A DNA stretch of 64,000 nucleotides from positions 4,030,001-4,094,000 of the forward strand of contig NC_057788.1 of NCBI RefSeq assembly GCF_014905175.1. Direction: 5' to 3'. The notes under the pieces are model-generated. The model did not search any database and had not been told where the DNA came from. It worked only from the letters and a program-made list of their open reading frames with translations. Origin of the DNA: Aphidius gifuensis. Lineage: Eukaryota; Arthropoda; Insecta; Hymenoptera; Braconidae. This document shows positions 12,335 to 26,290 of this stretch, in pieces. Numbering within the stretch: the stretch's first letter is position 1; each line of letters opens with the position of its first letter. The position numbers and the translations under genes are program-made.

Positions 12335-15300
12335 TAATTTTTAAATTTAAAATTTGACTCACAACTAAAGGATCTTCTAAAATACTTGAAAAATAAAAAA
12401 TCTATAACAATTTTTGGACCACTATGGATCTACACCTGCTCAAATTAATTTATCTGTTATTTTATGTAAAGACACGCCTTTATTTCTTCCTTTTTTTTCG
12501 TTTTATTTTTAAATTGTGTATTTTGTTTTTTTTTAAATTTCCTTTTTGTTAACTGTTTGACAAAGATCGCAGGTGCAGATTGAAATTGGCTCGTGTCTGA
12601 CTGTATCTCCGGAGTATGTTGTACATAATATCAAGAAATATAATGTTGCGTCGTTAAGCAAAAACCAGTATCGATTTTCTTGAGAAGTGTAGAGGTATAA
12701 AATGAGCAATTCGACAAAGATCTGCGATTTATTTGTGAGTCGCATTGGAATTTCAATGTTCTGTTCGATTGGTCGATGGGATTAGACGCAGAAAAAAAAA
12801 TAAAACGATAAAATTCAAAGGACCGGTTTATATGATCCGTGTATTTATTGGAAAGAATCGGATTACAAAACTAACTAATTTTTCTCACTTCAAAGTTCAA
12901 ACCAAAGTATTTTTTTATTTCCTTTGGAAAATAATAAAAATAATTCATACGCATATACACCAATGTCAGAATAAAAGATGACAAAATTTAAAAAATATAT
13001 TATATATAAATTTTAAAAAAAAGTTTCATTTTTTTTTTAAATTTTTTAGATGATTTTCTTTTCGTTGGTTTGACGAATTGCGTTAGTCCTGGATATATTC
13101 AAAGAAGACATTATATTACAACGCTTTGAAAATATATATATAATAATAATAAAAGAATACGACGACAAGAATGAACAAGGAAAAAAAAAAAGGTCATGAA
13201 CTTGAAAATAATAAAATATAAATAATATAAAAAATAAAAAATAGTGAGAACTGTTGAGGATATATACATGTTTTTGTCTTTTTGAAAGGTAGTACCTATA
13301 TACTCGTAATTCATACACAATAAATAATAATGATATTAAGTTTATAATACTAGATATTGTATAGATGCGTGAGATGCAAAAAGACTTGTGTTGGTGCTGG
13401 ATAAGAGATATTATTGAAAGAGTAAAGATGAAAAATAAAAAATATAAAAAAGACAGAGTATCATGGAAGGACGATGGTTTGAGGTAGATGGTACTAAATC
13501 AAGGCCCCGCATGCTTTGGATGGCGTTTAACAAATGAGCCAATGACAACCAGGGCCCCGGCGTTCTACTGATTTCTCTGCAGGAACAAAACGATAATATA
13601 TTCGAGCGTGCGCATAGTCACATACATACGCGTGGATACGGGACGAATCGGATACAGCAAAGTCTCAAAGAGCCAAAGGAAATAAAGGTGAAGATGAAGA
13701 AAAAAAAAATTAAAATCAAAGAAATAAATAAAAAAACAACAACAATAATAATAAGATATGAAAAACCGTATACGCCAATGTGCTTCAACACGTCACCGAG
13801 AACTAATACCCAAGCAGCCGCTAATGACGTTCAATAATTTAAAATATCATATTGTATAAATCAACGGTAATCGTTAATTTCTCGGAATGTTAGATCGGTC
13901 GGTTCATCATCTTTGCAAGAGAAGCGCGTTCTCACAAGGTATATATCTATATATAATTCTTTTTAATTCTTTTTAAATTTTTTTTTTTTCCTTTTTTTTA
14001 TACAATACATATATACAATTGCCGCCACACACAGTATTGCATATGTATATATCAAAAGTTTTTAAAACTAGAGAGAGAAAAAGAGGTGCAGGTCATTTGT
14101 GTGCCAGAGTTAGATTAATTGGATTAATTAGGGATTACCAAGTTGGCCCATGGGCGAAAACTGTGCGCATGCATTAGTGTCTTCCAATCTTTTCTCCATC
14201 TATATATATTTTTATTTTTTTTTTTTCGCCTTTATCTTTCTCTTTAATTTGTTCCTTTTTTTTTTTTTTTTGTTTTATTAATTTAATCTTAAACAATATA
14301 AAATTTATATATCTGTCTTTTTTTATTTTATATATTTCGTTGGTTTTTATTTGGTTATTTTTTTTTGAGTCTTTGTCTCACCTTCGATGGCTTCGACAAA
14401 ATTGAAAATGTGTCTGTTGCATGGCCCAAAGTCATTAGCACTCTAAATTTGACACGGTTTTATTTATTTATTTATTTTTATTTTTTATCTCTTGTTCTGT
14501 TGCTTTCATACGTTTAATATGTCTTGTAATTATTTTTAAATCTATCAAAAAAAAAAAAAAAACAGTGGTTGAATAAATAGAAATAAAAAAATTGCGAAAC
14601 ATAGTTATGAAAAGAAACCGTTGTAATTTTTTGATGATATTTGTAATAATAAAAATAAATAATTAATGAAATAAATTAAGGGCATGACAAATAGTTATGG
14701 AAATAGTGACATGTAAAACTGGCAAATCGAGCTGAACATGTTTATGTTGTTTACATGAAAATGGCGCTGGCAATTAATAGAATTTTGAGGAAATTGGCTG
14801 TTACTGTTTTTGTCATTGCGTTATATGAATATTATCATAAAAAAAAAAAAACAAATAATAATAACACATTTAAACAAGTAAAAGTTGTAACTAAAGTCGT
14901 TGAAATTATCTTTTGGAATTTATATACACATACACACACCATACCTATCTATAGAATTCTTTGCTCTGATGTATTTCTGAAGCACTTGGCTACTGTCCAC
15001 CATTATGCACATGATAATTAGAATGCGTTGGCGCGTGTCTCAATATATCTACGCGTGTGACTCTCAACAGCATACATACAAAATATATACATAACTGCAT
15101 AAACATGAGTTTATATATGTGTTATATTACTTGTATATATATGATTTTACTTTTTTACTTATTTTTGCTTTGTTTGTTTGTTGAGTGGTAAATATTTTCA
15201 ACGCTAGTACAAATAAATTTGATTTAAAAAAAAAAAAATAATAAATAATATGCGCGCATGTATATTAGGGGCAGTTCAAGACATTTTTTTTTTTTTTATA

Positions 15301-18300
15301 CAATCGTTTTAAGTTTTGTCAAAGAATTATGTTTCACTGAATCACAATATATTACCCAAATTTTTAAAGTTAATTTTTAAAAAAATTATTCATAACGTGC
15401 TTGTCATTCAATTTGACAAATTAAATGATTAAAAAAATAATTATTTACAATAAAGTGATGATTGTTATTTTCTAAAATTAATTTTAATCTAGTTAATATA
15501 TATTTTTAAATTAAAAAAAAAAAATAATAAGTGCTATTTTCAATGACACTTAAGCGTCCATTGGAAATTTTACTCCAATTCGTCAAAGCACTCGACAATA
15601 CAGTCTAGATATATATTAAACATTTGAATAAATAAGGTGACTCATCGCCCCCTAGCAATTCAACAGACGTCTGAACATAATCCACCCACGTATACTAAAA
15701 AATAAAAAATCATCTCAAACGAATATATAGCCTGTACCGTCGTCCACAGCTACCTACCTATATCAACCTACTCTCGTTTGTGATAATTTTCGATCTAATT
15801 GCAATTAAAAGCAATTTTCATGACATTAATATTTCATTGGTTATTTCAACGAAATAAAAATATAAATAAAGCAATCACAAAACAATTATCTATCCACCTA
15901 CATCACCAGATCCTTTTTCATATAGACAATTCAATTTATCTTATATATACATTATACATTTGATTGTCCATTCTGCTTAAATTTCATTTTAACCCCCTGT
16001 AATTATATAGGTATAGATATTTATTTTTTATTGTTTCAAATTTTTATGATGAAATATTAAATTACCAAAAGATATTGTCGAGTGTATATGTATATAAATT
16101 TATAGTATATTTTTAATATTTTTAAACTTCGATTACATAAAAAAAAATGACAATGAATAACGAGCTATATTTCTAGATATCTTGTTTCTTTAATAAACGG
16201 AAACGTAGTTGGGTAATCCTATTATTATTACTCTTACCTTTTAAAATATATACCATCTTAATGTATTTGATGCTAAAATGAGAAATTGATCGTTGAAACG
16301 GAAGGAATATTTAAGAAGGGTATTAAAGCATTTCTTTACATTTATTTCTATCTTGTATATATTGCATATTGTTTTGTTGAGTTTTTATTTTTTATATTCA
16401 ACTATATTACCCACCCGCGTTGTCTCTTGTAATTCACGAAATGAAAAAAAAAAAATAAAAGCTCAAACGCATTAAGAGTATTATATGCAAAATTATATTT
16501 AGTCGATAAATTAAAAATTAAAGAATGCATTTACTAATATTCTCAGACTAGAAAGATGAATATAAATTAATTAATTAATTAAAAAAATAAAATAAAAAAC
16601 AGTATGACATTGTCGTCAGTAAGTATATACAGTGATACAATAAGGAAGACGCGAGAAACGCATTAACAGGTGCTATGCTCATGGGGTAATAGCATATATA
16701 TCATTGCCAATGTCCCTCTTTTCTATAACAAACTTCTCCATGAGGAGACATTGCCAAGCTCTTCTTTTCACAAGGGAGTCTTGTTATATATATATATAAA
16801 TATTTAGCGTGTACATATTTTTCTCTTTTGCGGTTAACCTGCATACGATATCAGCAAGCAGATTATCGCAAAAAGCACCATAGATCACATCAACTTTTGC
16901 ATCATGGCCATTTGGATATATATAGGTACATTCTCACTTAACACAAACTCAATTTTTTTTTTATTTAAAAAAAAAAATTTAAATGCAGAAACAACGAGAA
17001 AGAATCAGTTTTTTAATGATAATAAATCGTTATCGGTATACTTTTGGTTTAATATCATGATAAATAATCGAAAGCTGATTATATTGCAAGTAGACATGTT
17101 GAAGTGAGAAAATAAAATTAAATAAAAAAAAATCCATGAGTTGTATGTTTGAGAGGCCAACAAAATTATGTAGTATATATACAAAAAGTTAAAATGTGTG
17201 TGTATGTGTGTTGTAGAGTCAACATATTGCAGACATTAATTCGCAGTGGTTTGACACAGCTTGGTTGGAAGGTGATTCGTAATATGCAATACCGAGGGCG
17301 ACAAAAATAAAAAAAAAAAAAAGTCAAAGATCACTAGTTTATAACGAGAAAATGGTACTCTTTAAATGTATACTCAACGAATATTTATATTTTCATGTTG
17401 ATGATAATAATATGATGTAAATGATGCGTTAGTTTATTTCTCAAAGTATGATTTTAACATATTTTATATTATTTTTTGACCGATACATTTTGGGTAGCTT
17501 GTGTGGTTTTCTTGGTAATTATAAGTATAAACTTAGATATACCAGTAATATAAATAATCATGTCGGTCTTTCGTTTTCATGTCTGTACAACGACAATTTA
17601 CGAGATCAAGCATATACTAGTAGACATTTAAAACAATTTTGTCATATGAAAACTGGTACACTGGTGCATATATATATGTGAAACAAAAAAATAAAAATAA
17701 AAAAAAAAAAGAGAACGTGGATGGAGAACGACTTCCGAGATTGCCCAAGCGAGGTTGTATACCGATCATCGCATCCATGAGAATCTCACAAAGTTCTTTG
17801 AGTCGGCAGATCTGACCAAGCAAGAAGACATCATCATGAAAAAAGTATATATAAATATGTTTTTTTTTTTTTTATTATTTTATTTATTTTTAATGTTTTC
17901 TTGCACCTTATTCTCACTGTTGCATATAAACACAAATACAAATACACACAATGATACATCAATGACATCAAGCAAGGACACCGAAACGAATTACTACATA
18001 TATATCGCAGACTTGAAATTAAATTCGAATTCGTAAAAATGATATATACATATCTTTGTTATTGCAATAGAAACAAATTAGTGGTAAAGAGAAAAATCTT
18101 TGATTCGTTTTGGTGTGTGTGGTGGTGATGATGGCCCTGGAGCCCTTGATGATGCCAACACTAACGAGCAACATATACGAAGGTCAATTCATCCATTATT
18201 AAAGACAACCACTGTACATGTACAATGAAATTGATGCAAGTGTAAATCACATTTAATAATTACAATTAAAGAAAATTTTTTTTTTTTTTTTTCTTCTCAA

Positions 18301-20373
18301 TATTATTATAAATATAAATTTAATTATTAAATAAATATATATGAAAATAAAAATTATAATAATGACAAGACAAATTATTTTAATAAAATTATATTTAAAA
18401 TTAAAAAAATCAACATATCTGATGACTACCCGTGTTGATACAATGACAAGACATAAAATTTAACAACAACACCTTTTCGATTACACTCAAATAAACATTG
18501 AAATGTATATTTTAAAATCTTGTATTGGTGTTTGGTTAAAAAGAGCACAAAAATAAAAGCAAATAAAATGAAAAAAAAAAAATAAAATAAAATAAATATA
18601 TATATGAGGGTTGGTGATATTACTTGCAAGCACTTAACGCTTAGCGTGTCCTGGACCGGGTTACATAAATAAATGAACGAGTCATAACTTGCACAGCACA
18701 AATCTCAAGTGATGAATGGACCAATGAATATGATTTCACTTGCATATATACCGTCTACACACTATTGCCATCATAAAAGCCATAACACTTGGTCTAACAT
18801 TGGCCAACTTATAATTGTAATAAAATTTTAAACACATATATGTGAACCTTTTCATTTGATCTTGCTATATTTATTTTTAAATAAATAAATATACATGTGT
18901 GTGTTACTAAAATTATATTTATATACAATTTTTTTTGATATATTGATTTTGTATATTTTTAAAATATACAATAGAGAAACAAATAAAAAAAAACATTACA
19001 GTCTGAAGATATATTTTCTTTGTTATGTGGAATGCTATTATCACACTGTCCATATTATTATTTCAGTGACATACCATCGGTGATGCTCAAGATATATAAT
19101 GTACACATAGAAATAATATATAATAATACAAATGAATGACGAGAGTCAAAATCATAACAATAAAACAGTTCAACTCGTTGTATTTTGTATGGCTGTTGTA
19201 ACCACGAGACACGAGTGTTTGTCACATGTATTTACTTGCTGACTGAGACATTTATAATAATTATTTATAATAATAATTAAATTAATTAATCAATTGGTGA
19301 CACAAAATATAAATTAATTTTTGTTATTACTTATGTAAATTTAGGGATTATTTTTGACATGTTCGATTGTATATTTGATTATTACTTGAGTTGGTATTTT
19401 TAAAATTAAATTAGAACTTTGTTATGTTAAAATTTAATGGCAATAAATTTATATATAACAACGTGTTGTACAAGTACAAATGTATGAGATGAAGCTTCAT
19501 ATATAATTTTGTGTGTTTTGTGTCTTGGGATTTGTGATTTATCTGATAACTTTGACCAAGGTTTGTCTTCGATTACCCTTGTGTCACTCTATACACGACG
19601 CATTGTATATTTATATACATATATGTGTTTTCTTGGCTAGTACAAATTTATGGTGTACGATTTGTCGGTTGAGTACAAAATTAGAAATAATTTTACCCAG
19701 TTTTATTTGACTTTTTGTACTACAATATCCGGTTGCCTTGACTTTGGCATCCAACATTTACAAACATACTCTTACAATAAACACCAATTGCCATTTCATC
19801 ACTCATCATTTTAATGATTTTTTAAATTTAAAAATCCTTCTTTTTATTTTTTTTTTTCATTTCAAATATATATACTGAGAAATTTAATTCTTTTTTTTTT
19901 TTTTTTCATTATGACTTGGTGAAAAAAAAAAAAATTCTGGAATATAAAAAAAAATAAAATATACAAATTATATACACAAAGAAAAAAGAAAAAAATTTCT
20001 TCATCATAAAGATTATTGAAATTGATTAAAATTTAAATTAAAATTAATTAATTAATTAAAATAAATAAAAAATAATTACAAAAAAAAAAAAAATATACAA
20101 ATTTATATTTTATTGCTGAATTATTATTTAATTTTAAATATAATTTTTATTTAGTCATAAAATATTTGCTTGTTTCTCAGTGTATATATATTTGTATATT
20201 TATAAATGATGATGATATGTGTTGAGAAATTTATTAAACAAAAGGGGTTTAATAAAAATAAAAAAAATAAATAAATTTACGAATTCGCACCCCGACAAAC
20301 CCATCATGACCAATATTAATATCTCTAATCATTCAACAGAACCCCTTCGTACCCTTATCAAGGCAACGCCATA

Positions 20374-20379
20374 GGCGCC
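20374..20379. promoter_or_regulatory. GGCGCC core in a conserved-looking patch
   Basis: On the reverse strand this reads CAGTGGCGCCTAT, close to the short CTCF-type core (AGKGGCGC). It lies in the 20280-20460 patch, which is markedly C-rich (CACCCCGAC, AACCCCTTCG) against the AT background. This is motif resemblance only. Confidence 0.3.
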
Positions 20380-20472
20380 ACTGAGTTTTGATACGTGTTA
20401 TTCAGATTTATCCCATTCACTCAGAAAAGCAAAATTTATCCGTAGAACAAACCAAGTACACGCTCTGATAAA

Positions 20473-20727
20473 ATGTTCGTTTCGCAAGGAGGATTAATGC
20501 ACAGAAAGGCGTGTGCGATGTACAATTTAAAAGGCATAGAGGTAAAAAGAGAGAAAAAAAAAAGAGCTTTAGCTTTTGAGTATGTATGGTGGAATATACA
20601 TAAGGGAAATAGTGGACGACATAGAGATGAAATTTATTATCTTATATATAAAATATATACGAAAAATAATATACAGACATACATACGACTACCGTACGTT
20701 TGTTATAATTTTACTGTAAGGCCATAG
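20473..20727 (+). other. candidate small ORF, 84 codons, basic, unrecognised
   Basis: ATG at 20473 (A at -3, a favourable start context) opens an 84-codon frame ending TAG. It starts MFVSQGGLMHRKACAMYNLK and continues through Lys/Arg-rich and Tyr-rich segments (RALAFEYVWWNIHKGNSGRH, then many Ile/Tyr codons from TATATA-type DNA). It directly follows a balanced C-rich patch at 20280-20470, which could be a 5' leader or a regulatory element. The first half is not explained by homopolymers; the second half largely is. No family is recognised. Confidence 0.12.
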
Positions 20728-23254
20728 AGGTCAGCAATGATTTTATCATACTCGCTTTCCACAATACATATATATATTTTTTTTTTCAATTTTTTCTTTT
20801 TTTTTACCACCAGTGTCTAATCAGTAAACAAACAAATAAAAACAATGCATATATGTATTTTTTTTGCCAATGATTCATCTATTCAAAAAAAGAAAAAAAA
20901 AATAATATATTATTCCTAGACTTTAATGAATCAAGTGATATAAAATGTTTTATTTAATTTAAAAAAAAAATATATCGTATGATTTTCACATCACGTAGTG
21001 TACCTTCTATTTCCCCTGGATAGCTTTCTATATGCAAATATAAAATAGAGTTAAAGGTGGTGGGTATATGTTGGAAATTGTAAGTCGGGGGTTATTTTGG
21101 TCCATGTGCCCTTCGTGCGTGACCCCCACACATTTATATACAAATTATAAGTCTATGGTCAGTGTATCAGAATCTAGTCCATACTAGAGTTCATGTTTTC
21201 ATGTATATATGTGAATAAAACACATGTGGAAGCATAAATACATGAACAACTTGAACACCGTATGACGATAATATATTTTGTCTTTCTTTATTTATCCCTT
21301 GAACTTTTAGCTATTATCTATCTTTCTCATTTATAAATGGTAACTTTGATATTTTGCCTTACTCGGATATTCGCTAGTGCTTATCCTCACAGGGGTCAAA
21401 AATCAAAGGAACTCATTTTAAATGAAAACTCATAAAAGGAACGTGAAATAATAATTATCATATAGCCTTTTGAATTTTCATTAATAATTAAAAAATTTAT
21501 ATATCCATTAAGATATACATATATATACACTGTAGTCTCTTATGTTTAATATTAAATTAAATTTTTTAAATATTATTGATGTAGAATTGTCAGCTGGATG
21601 GATGATGGATATTAAAATGAAAAAAAAATATAAATTAAATTAAAATAAATGCAAAGGGGAAAAATAAAACATAAAATATTGAACAATAAAATGTCTTAAA
21701 GATATGGGTGTTCGTGTGTGTGAGGCAGCTGGAGTTTGTTCATATGCACCTGTCACCCTTTCCAACAAACAAAAACAAATGGGCCAACAGGTATAACGCG
21801 CACTGGCTTGTCCATCATTTACGTCAATTCTCCCGCGAAAATATAAAAATAATAAATACGCATCAGTTGTTGATATGTATATTTTAAACCGTATATAATA
21901 TCTTTTTGGTTTTTTAAAAATTCGGTATATTTTGATATGAACAACCACATGCACGCATGAACATTGACGGCTGCGTGCGTAAAATATACCGTTAGATTGA
22001 CGTTAATTTTATGATCCAACTGCCATTTTCTATTGACTTCCTGTTACCTAATTATTCGCTTCATCCAATTTTTTTATTTATCCTAAGATTTAAATTTTTT
22101 ATATTTATATAAATACTCAATATTCATTTTTAATAAATTTTAAAATTATTTATAGTTCAATATGACGCTTAACACATTACACAGTATTTTATTTTTTTTA
22201 TTTTTTTGGATCCATTAAAGTATTATTATTGCTTTTGATGTTTTGATCATTTACGATCAGGAATAATAAAATAATTATAACTCGAGATCGTTAAATATAT
22301 TTAAGGAGAATTTGTGAATTCAATATACATACATATTATTAACTTGCATATTTTTTCAGTGACGTGTTTGAAGTTCATTCCCTTGTTCTCACGTTTTTTT
22401 TTTCTTTTTTTTGCTTTGCTATATATATCTATATAAATAAAGATAATTTTTATATTCTCCATTTATTTCAATTCGATTTTTCATCATTAAAACAGTTTTA
22501 TTTTTTTTTTTTTTTATATCTTATCTTTTTATATTTATAAAAATTATCATTAGCCAAATGAATTTTCGTGGAAGCGGAAATATAAAAAAAATAAAAGTTG
22601 GTCACGTGATACTACTGGTTTTCTTCGAATATTCGCAATCACGAATTTGATTTTGTTGGCGGTGAAATTAATATAGATATATTATATACAATACGGTCTC
22701 TAACGAGTCTATATATAAATTCATAGAGTAATATAAAAAATCAGGGTTGAGAAATATATATAATAATATAAAAGACAGATAAATTTAAGATTATGATGAA
22801 GAAGAGCAATAAGAAGAGCCAAATAGTAATACAGTATATATTGAGAGGGATGAGAAAAGACACGGGGCATAATACGATAATTCCAATTCAACAGAATTTC
22901 AACTCATCAGTGTATCTTTGATTAGAGGCTCAATTCTCTTGATTTGCTTCTAATAAACCCATAAAATCATCTGTATATAATGCTCAAGAAGCTTCTTAGG
23001 TGAATCAAAATACGTTTCAAATATTTTCAACATGACAATCTTCGTGATTTTATCATCTACATACAGTAACCAACAGTACACTAACGTATTATCACTTTAC
23101 TCGCAAATAAAAAAATTAATAAAAAAAAAATTCTTTAATTTTAAAAGAATGAGTATCTAGATATATTTATGTATGTATATACCAAGTAGCAAAAATAAAA
23201 TTTTAAAAAAAAGGCAGATAAGTATGATAATCTTTTTTTTATTTTTTTTTTCAG

Positions 23255-23338
23255 TTGGATAAAAATCACTCGTTGGACTTAATAAGCAAAGAAAGTACAA
23301 AATCTACCGAAAGAGATGGAAAATTTTCGAGCGGATGA
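23255..23338 (+). other. candidate terminal exon after a strong acceptor
   Basis: A long pyrimidine tract ends in TTTTCAG at 23254. From 23255 one frame is open for 27 codons to TGA at 23336, reading LDKNHSLDLISKESTKSTER and a short continuation; the other two frames stop sooner. It is rich in Lys, Ser, Glu and Asp, not Phe or Asn. Poly-T followed by CAG is common here by chance, so this remains a hint. Confidence 0.12.
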
Positions 23339-23767
23339 TGTGAAAAGTTTTTGGTATAATATCAGCTGCTACTTGGGCAATCTTTGCTTTATATATAGGT
23401 TTTTTGAGAGATACCTATAAGCCAGCAACTTGGCCACGGCATTAATTTCAAAAACGATATGTATGTATATAACTTGACTAGATAGATCTTCTTTAGATTT
23501 AATTCTTGGACTCTCAAAAAAGTATATATATATCTTTCAAAACTTTTGATATTTCCATGAAGACGTGATTTCTTTTATTTTTGTTCTTTTAAAAATTCTT
23601 CAAACTTATTTATGAATAGACATAAAGATAAATAAAAAAAACACCATTAAAATCAATAATGAAAATTAAAAAAATAATTAATATAATTGACATGTGATGG
23701 TGTGTGTATAAATAGTTTTGAGATTTGATTCTTGTTTGAAAATTCAAATATAATATATTAATATGAA

Positions 23768-23829
23768 TAGACACGCGTGTTAATTTAACATTCCAAGCAC
23801 GAAGTAATAGTGTGACACACGCGTGTCTA
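23768..23829. repeat. 13-bp perfect inverted repeat around a 36-nt spacer
   Basis: TAGACACGCGTGT (23768-23780) is the exact reverse complement of ACACGCGTGTCTA (23817-23829). Each arm also contains the self-complementary ACACGCGTGT. The arms could fold as a hairpin or act as two copies of a dimeric factor site. No duplication flanking a mobile element is visible. Confidence 0.7.
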
Positions 23830-24836
23830 CGTTAGTATATATACACCTTGTAATTACATGTATACACATTGACGATGTCATGTGGCCCAAAAGACACTAA
23901 ATTAACTTAAAGTGCATATATGAATTTGAGTACTTGTAATATTGCATGTTTATCAACTACTCAACACCACCAATGTGTAATAATAATAAATATATACAAA
24001 TATAAAACTAAATTAAAAATAAAAAAGACAAATATGTTTCTTGGTTTTAATTAAATAACAGAAAAACATAAATAAATAAAAAAAAATATATATATATATA
24101 ATTTGTAATTGATGCATTAGGCTATCTCTTTTCTATGGTCGCGTATTTTGTGTGATGCCAGTAAATATGACATCATTAAAGTGAGTTAGACAGACAGTAT
24201 AAAAAGTGATAAAAAGACATGAATAAAGAAAAAGAGTAGTTCGAGACACTCCAGACAGGATATTGTCGCGGCGCTCATTCGCTAATTGATCCAGTGTGGT
24301 GTTTTACTTTACACTATATTTTCAGTGGTTCTCAAATGTCATATTAATTTAAATGTATATCTCTATTTTAAATATTCAAATATAAACAATAAAAAATAAT
24401 AAAATAATATTGTCAGTGTTAATTTAACTTGTATATTATTTAATTAAATATATTTTTTTTTTTTTTTTTCAAAAGTAGTTTCAAATGAAATTCAAAATAT
24501 ACATATATATTTATCACTGAGCATTCATCTATGTATATTAAAGTAGACAAAGATATTAATTCATAGAGTTCATAATCTATTAGTTACGTTGGTGCTTCCA
24601 ACAGTTGTATTCATATATATTTTCATTTATAAATGTGTGTATGACGAGTGTATATATGATACACATTATGGCACACTCTATGGATAATAAACATTTAATA
24701 TACGTACGTGTTATTTAAGTTGTACCGACACCCTCGCATAGTATGTATTATATTAAAAAATAAATAACAAAACATCAGCATCGATGATCTCATATATACG
24801 CAACGAGAAGACAAGTCAACTTTTTAAAACTACATC

Positions 24837-24865
24837 AACACCACCACCACCACCACAACCACCAC
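24837..24865. repeat. (CAC)n microsatellite
   Basis: CACCACCACCACCACCAC is followed by AACCACCAC. It lies in a short balanced patch with no supported frame. Confidence 0.85.
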
Positions 24866-26272
24866 TTAATTGTTTGTTATCATTACTGTACGCGTGCTAT
24901 TGAAATTAATTTTAATCCAACTTGGTTGACAATATTATCATGGTATATGTGTGTATAATTTCATTGATGTATATGTTAAAAAAAAAAAAGAAAATAATAA
25001 GCGTAAATATGATGTCTGTTAATAAAAGCCAGCTTCCGGCGGGACTGATCAAATTAAACTTCTCATATTTCTTGTCTGGTCTTTAATTCAACATTTTTTT
25101 ATTTTTTTTTTATAAGTATTCGACAGTTGTTAAATTTTTTTAAATGTTGACTTTTACTAAAGTTCATGAACTTGGTAGTAAAATTATATATGCCATTGTA
25201 ATATATATATATTATATTATAAGGTCAGTAAACTGTTGAAATAATACATCCGGTTTAGAATATATATATTGTGAATTTTTAAATGATATCTTGAGGGCAA
25301 TTGTGAATTGCATATCGACAATATCAAAAAATCACTTTAAAAAAATCGCAATTGTTCAGATAATAGATCATTTAACTGGCTATCGAAAGTAGTTTAACGG
25401 CTAATCATAAATTTTACGGATTATTGCAAATATTTATTGTGATTATATCTTGTGAAAATTTAGTAAAAACGTTTTTATTTAAATTGGAAAAATCCATTTA
25501 TGTTGGATATTAATTTGACACGTGTGATACTTCAAACGATTTTATTTTATATCTTGATAGATAAAATTTAGAAAAATATTTTATTATGTTATTTAAAAAT
25601 TTGAAACTTGAAGTAAATTTAAAACACATTGGTGTGATGAATTCAGCCTTCAGGGAGGCCCATGTGAGAGACCAAGGTGTAAGTGTAATAGATTTATTTT
25701 TTTTATTTTTTCTTGTTGGTAATGGCGGCCATCACAAATTACACGGTGCAAGTATATATAATATATTTATCTCGCTTCTTCAAAGTTTGCACTCGACTCT
25801 TTAGCTTATCTTTTCTTTCTTTAAAATGTTTTATTTTATTTTTATTTCTCCTTTGAATACCTGGACCTCACATGACTGCCAAGTATTTATTTATTTTTTA
25901 TTTTTTTTATGTCTTATATTTCTTTTGTTTCTATGCATCAAACAATAGGTATATTATTGATTCTATGAATTTATTTTAATACTATTAAATTAGGAGTCAT
26001 TACGAATAACATCCGGTATATGAATATTGAGAACTCCATATAAAATATCATGGTGTCGATGTGCCTGACTCGACACGCTCGATTGTTAATTTTTCGATAA
26101 GATGAAATTCGCTTGAGGCAAATGGATCGATGATATATAAACCGGAAGATCTTTATCAAAATTATCAAGCAAAATATTAGTGTCAATTTTCACAACGTTA
26201 TTATCTATTTTATAATTTTATTTTTATATTTTAAATAATTTTTATTAAAATTTTATCAACACAAGATTGACA

Positions 26273-26290
26273 GGTAGGTAGGTAGGTAGG
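26273..26290. repeat. (GTAG)n tetranucleotide repeat
   Basis: Just over four GTAG units are followed by poly-pyrimidine sequence. Confidence 0.85.

Larger units (their letters stand above)
9041..15000. other. AT-rich non-coding stretch, relatively rich in balanced patches
   Basis: No supportable gene. Balanced patches lie near 9060-9190, 10060-10400, 10600-10760, 11080-11230, 11340-11470, 12180-12330, 12550-12780, 13480-13700 and 14090-14180. The 9060-9190 and 11080-11230 patches carry the clearest regulatory-type motifs. The 13480-13570 patch has a 24-codon ATG frame (13463 to a TGA just after AACAAA) and is GC-rich (GGCCCCGC, GGGCCCCGG), with no known product. Poly-T runs of 21-22 nt lie at 9441-9461 and 9821-9842. 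Confidence 0.7.
15001..23000. other. very AT-rich non-coding stretch
   Basis: No supportable gene except the weak candidate at 20473-20727. Balanced patches lie near 15550-15780, 16660-16900, 17210-17320, 17720-17840, 18600-18720, 20280-20530, 20995-21130, 21700-21850 and 22550-22660. A 10-bp palindrome ATGCGCGCAT lies at 15250-15259. CACGTG lies at 22603-22608, and the palindrome CGAATATTCG follows about 20 bp later. Large parts, such as 18240-18420 and 19810-20270, are nearly pure A/T with nothing to report. Confidence 0.7.

Noticed and set aside
13479..13500. TGAGGTAGATGGTACTAAAT, which begins like let-7
   Set aside because: Only the first eight bases match, and no complementary arm lies on either side, so no precursor hairpin forms.
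13463..13537. 24-codon ATG frame in the GC-rich 13480-13570 patch
   Set aside because: It is short, has no splice or family support, and patches of this composition routinely show such frames.
15961..15983. TGATTGTCCA, the first ten bases of miR-219
   Set aside because: The match ends after ten bases and no pairing arm is present nearby.
23472..23495. TGACTAGAT, the start of miR-279
   Set aside because: The following bases differ and the flanks do not fold into a precursor.
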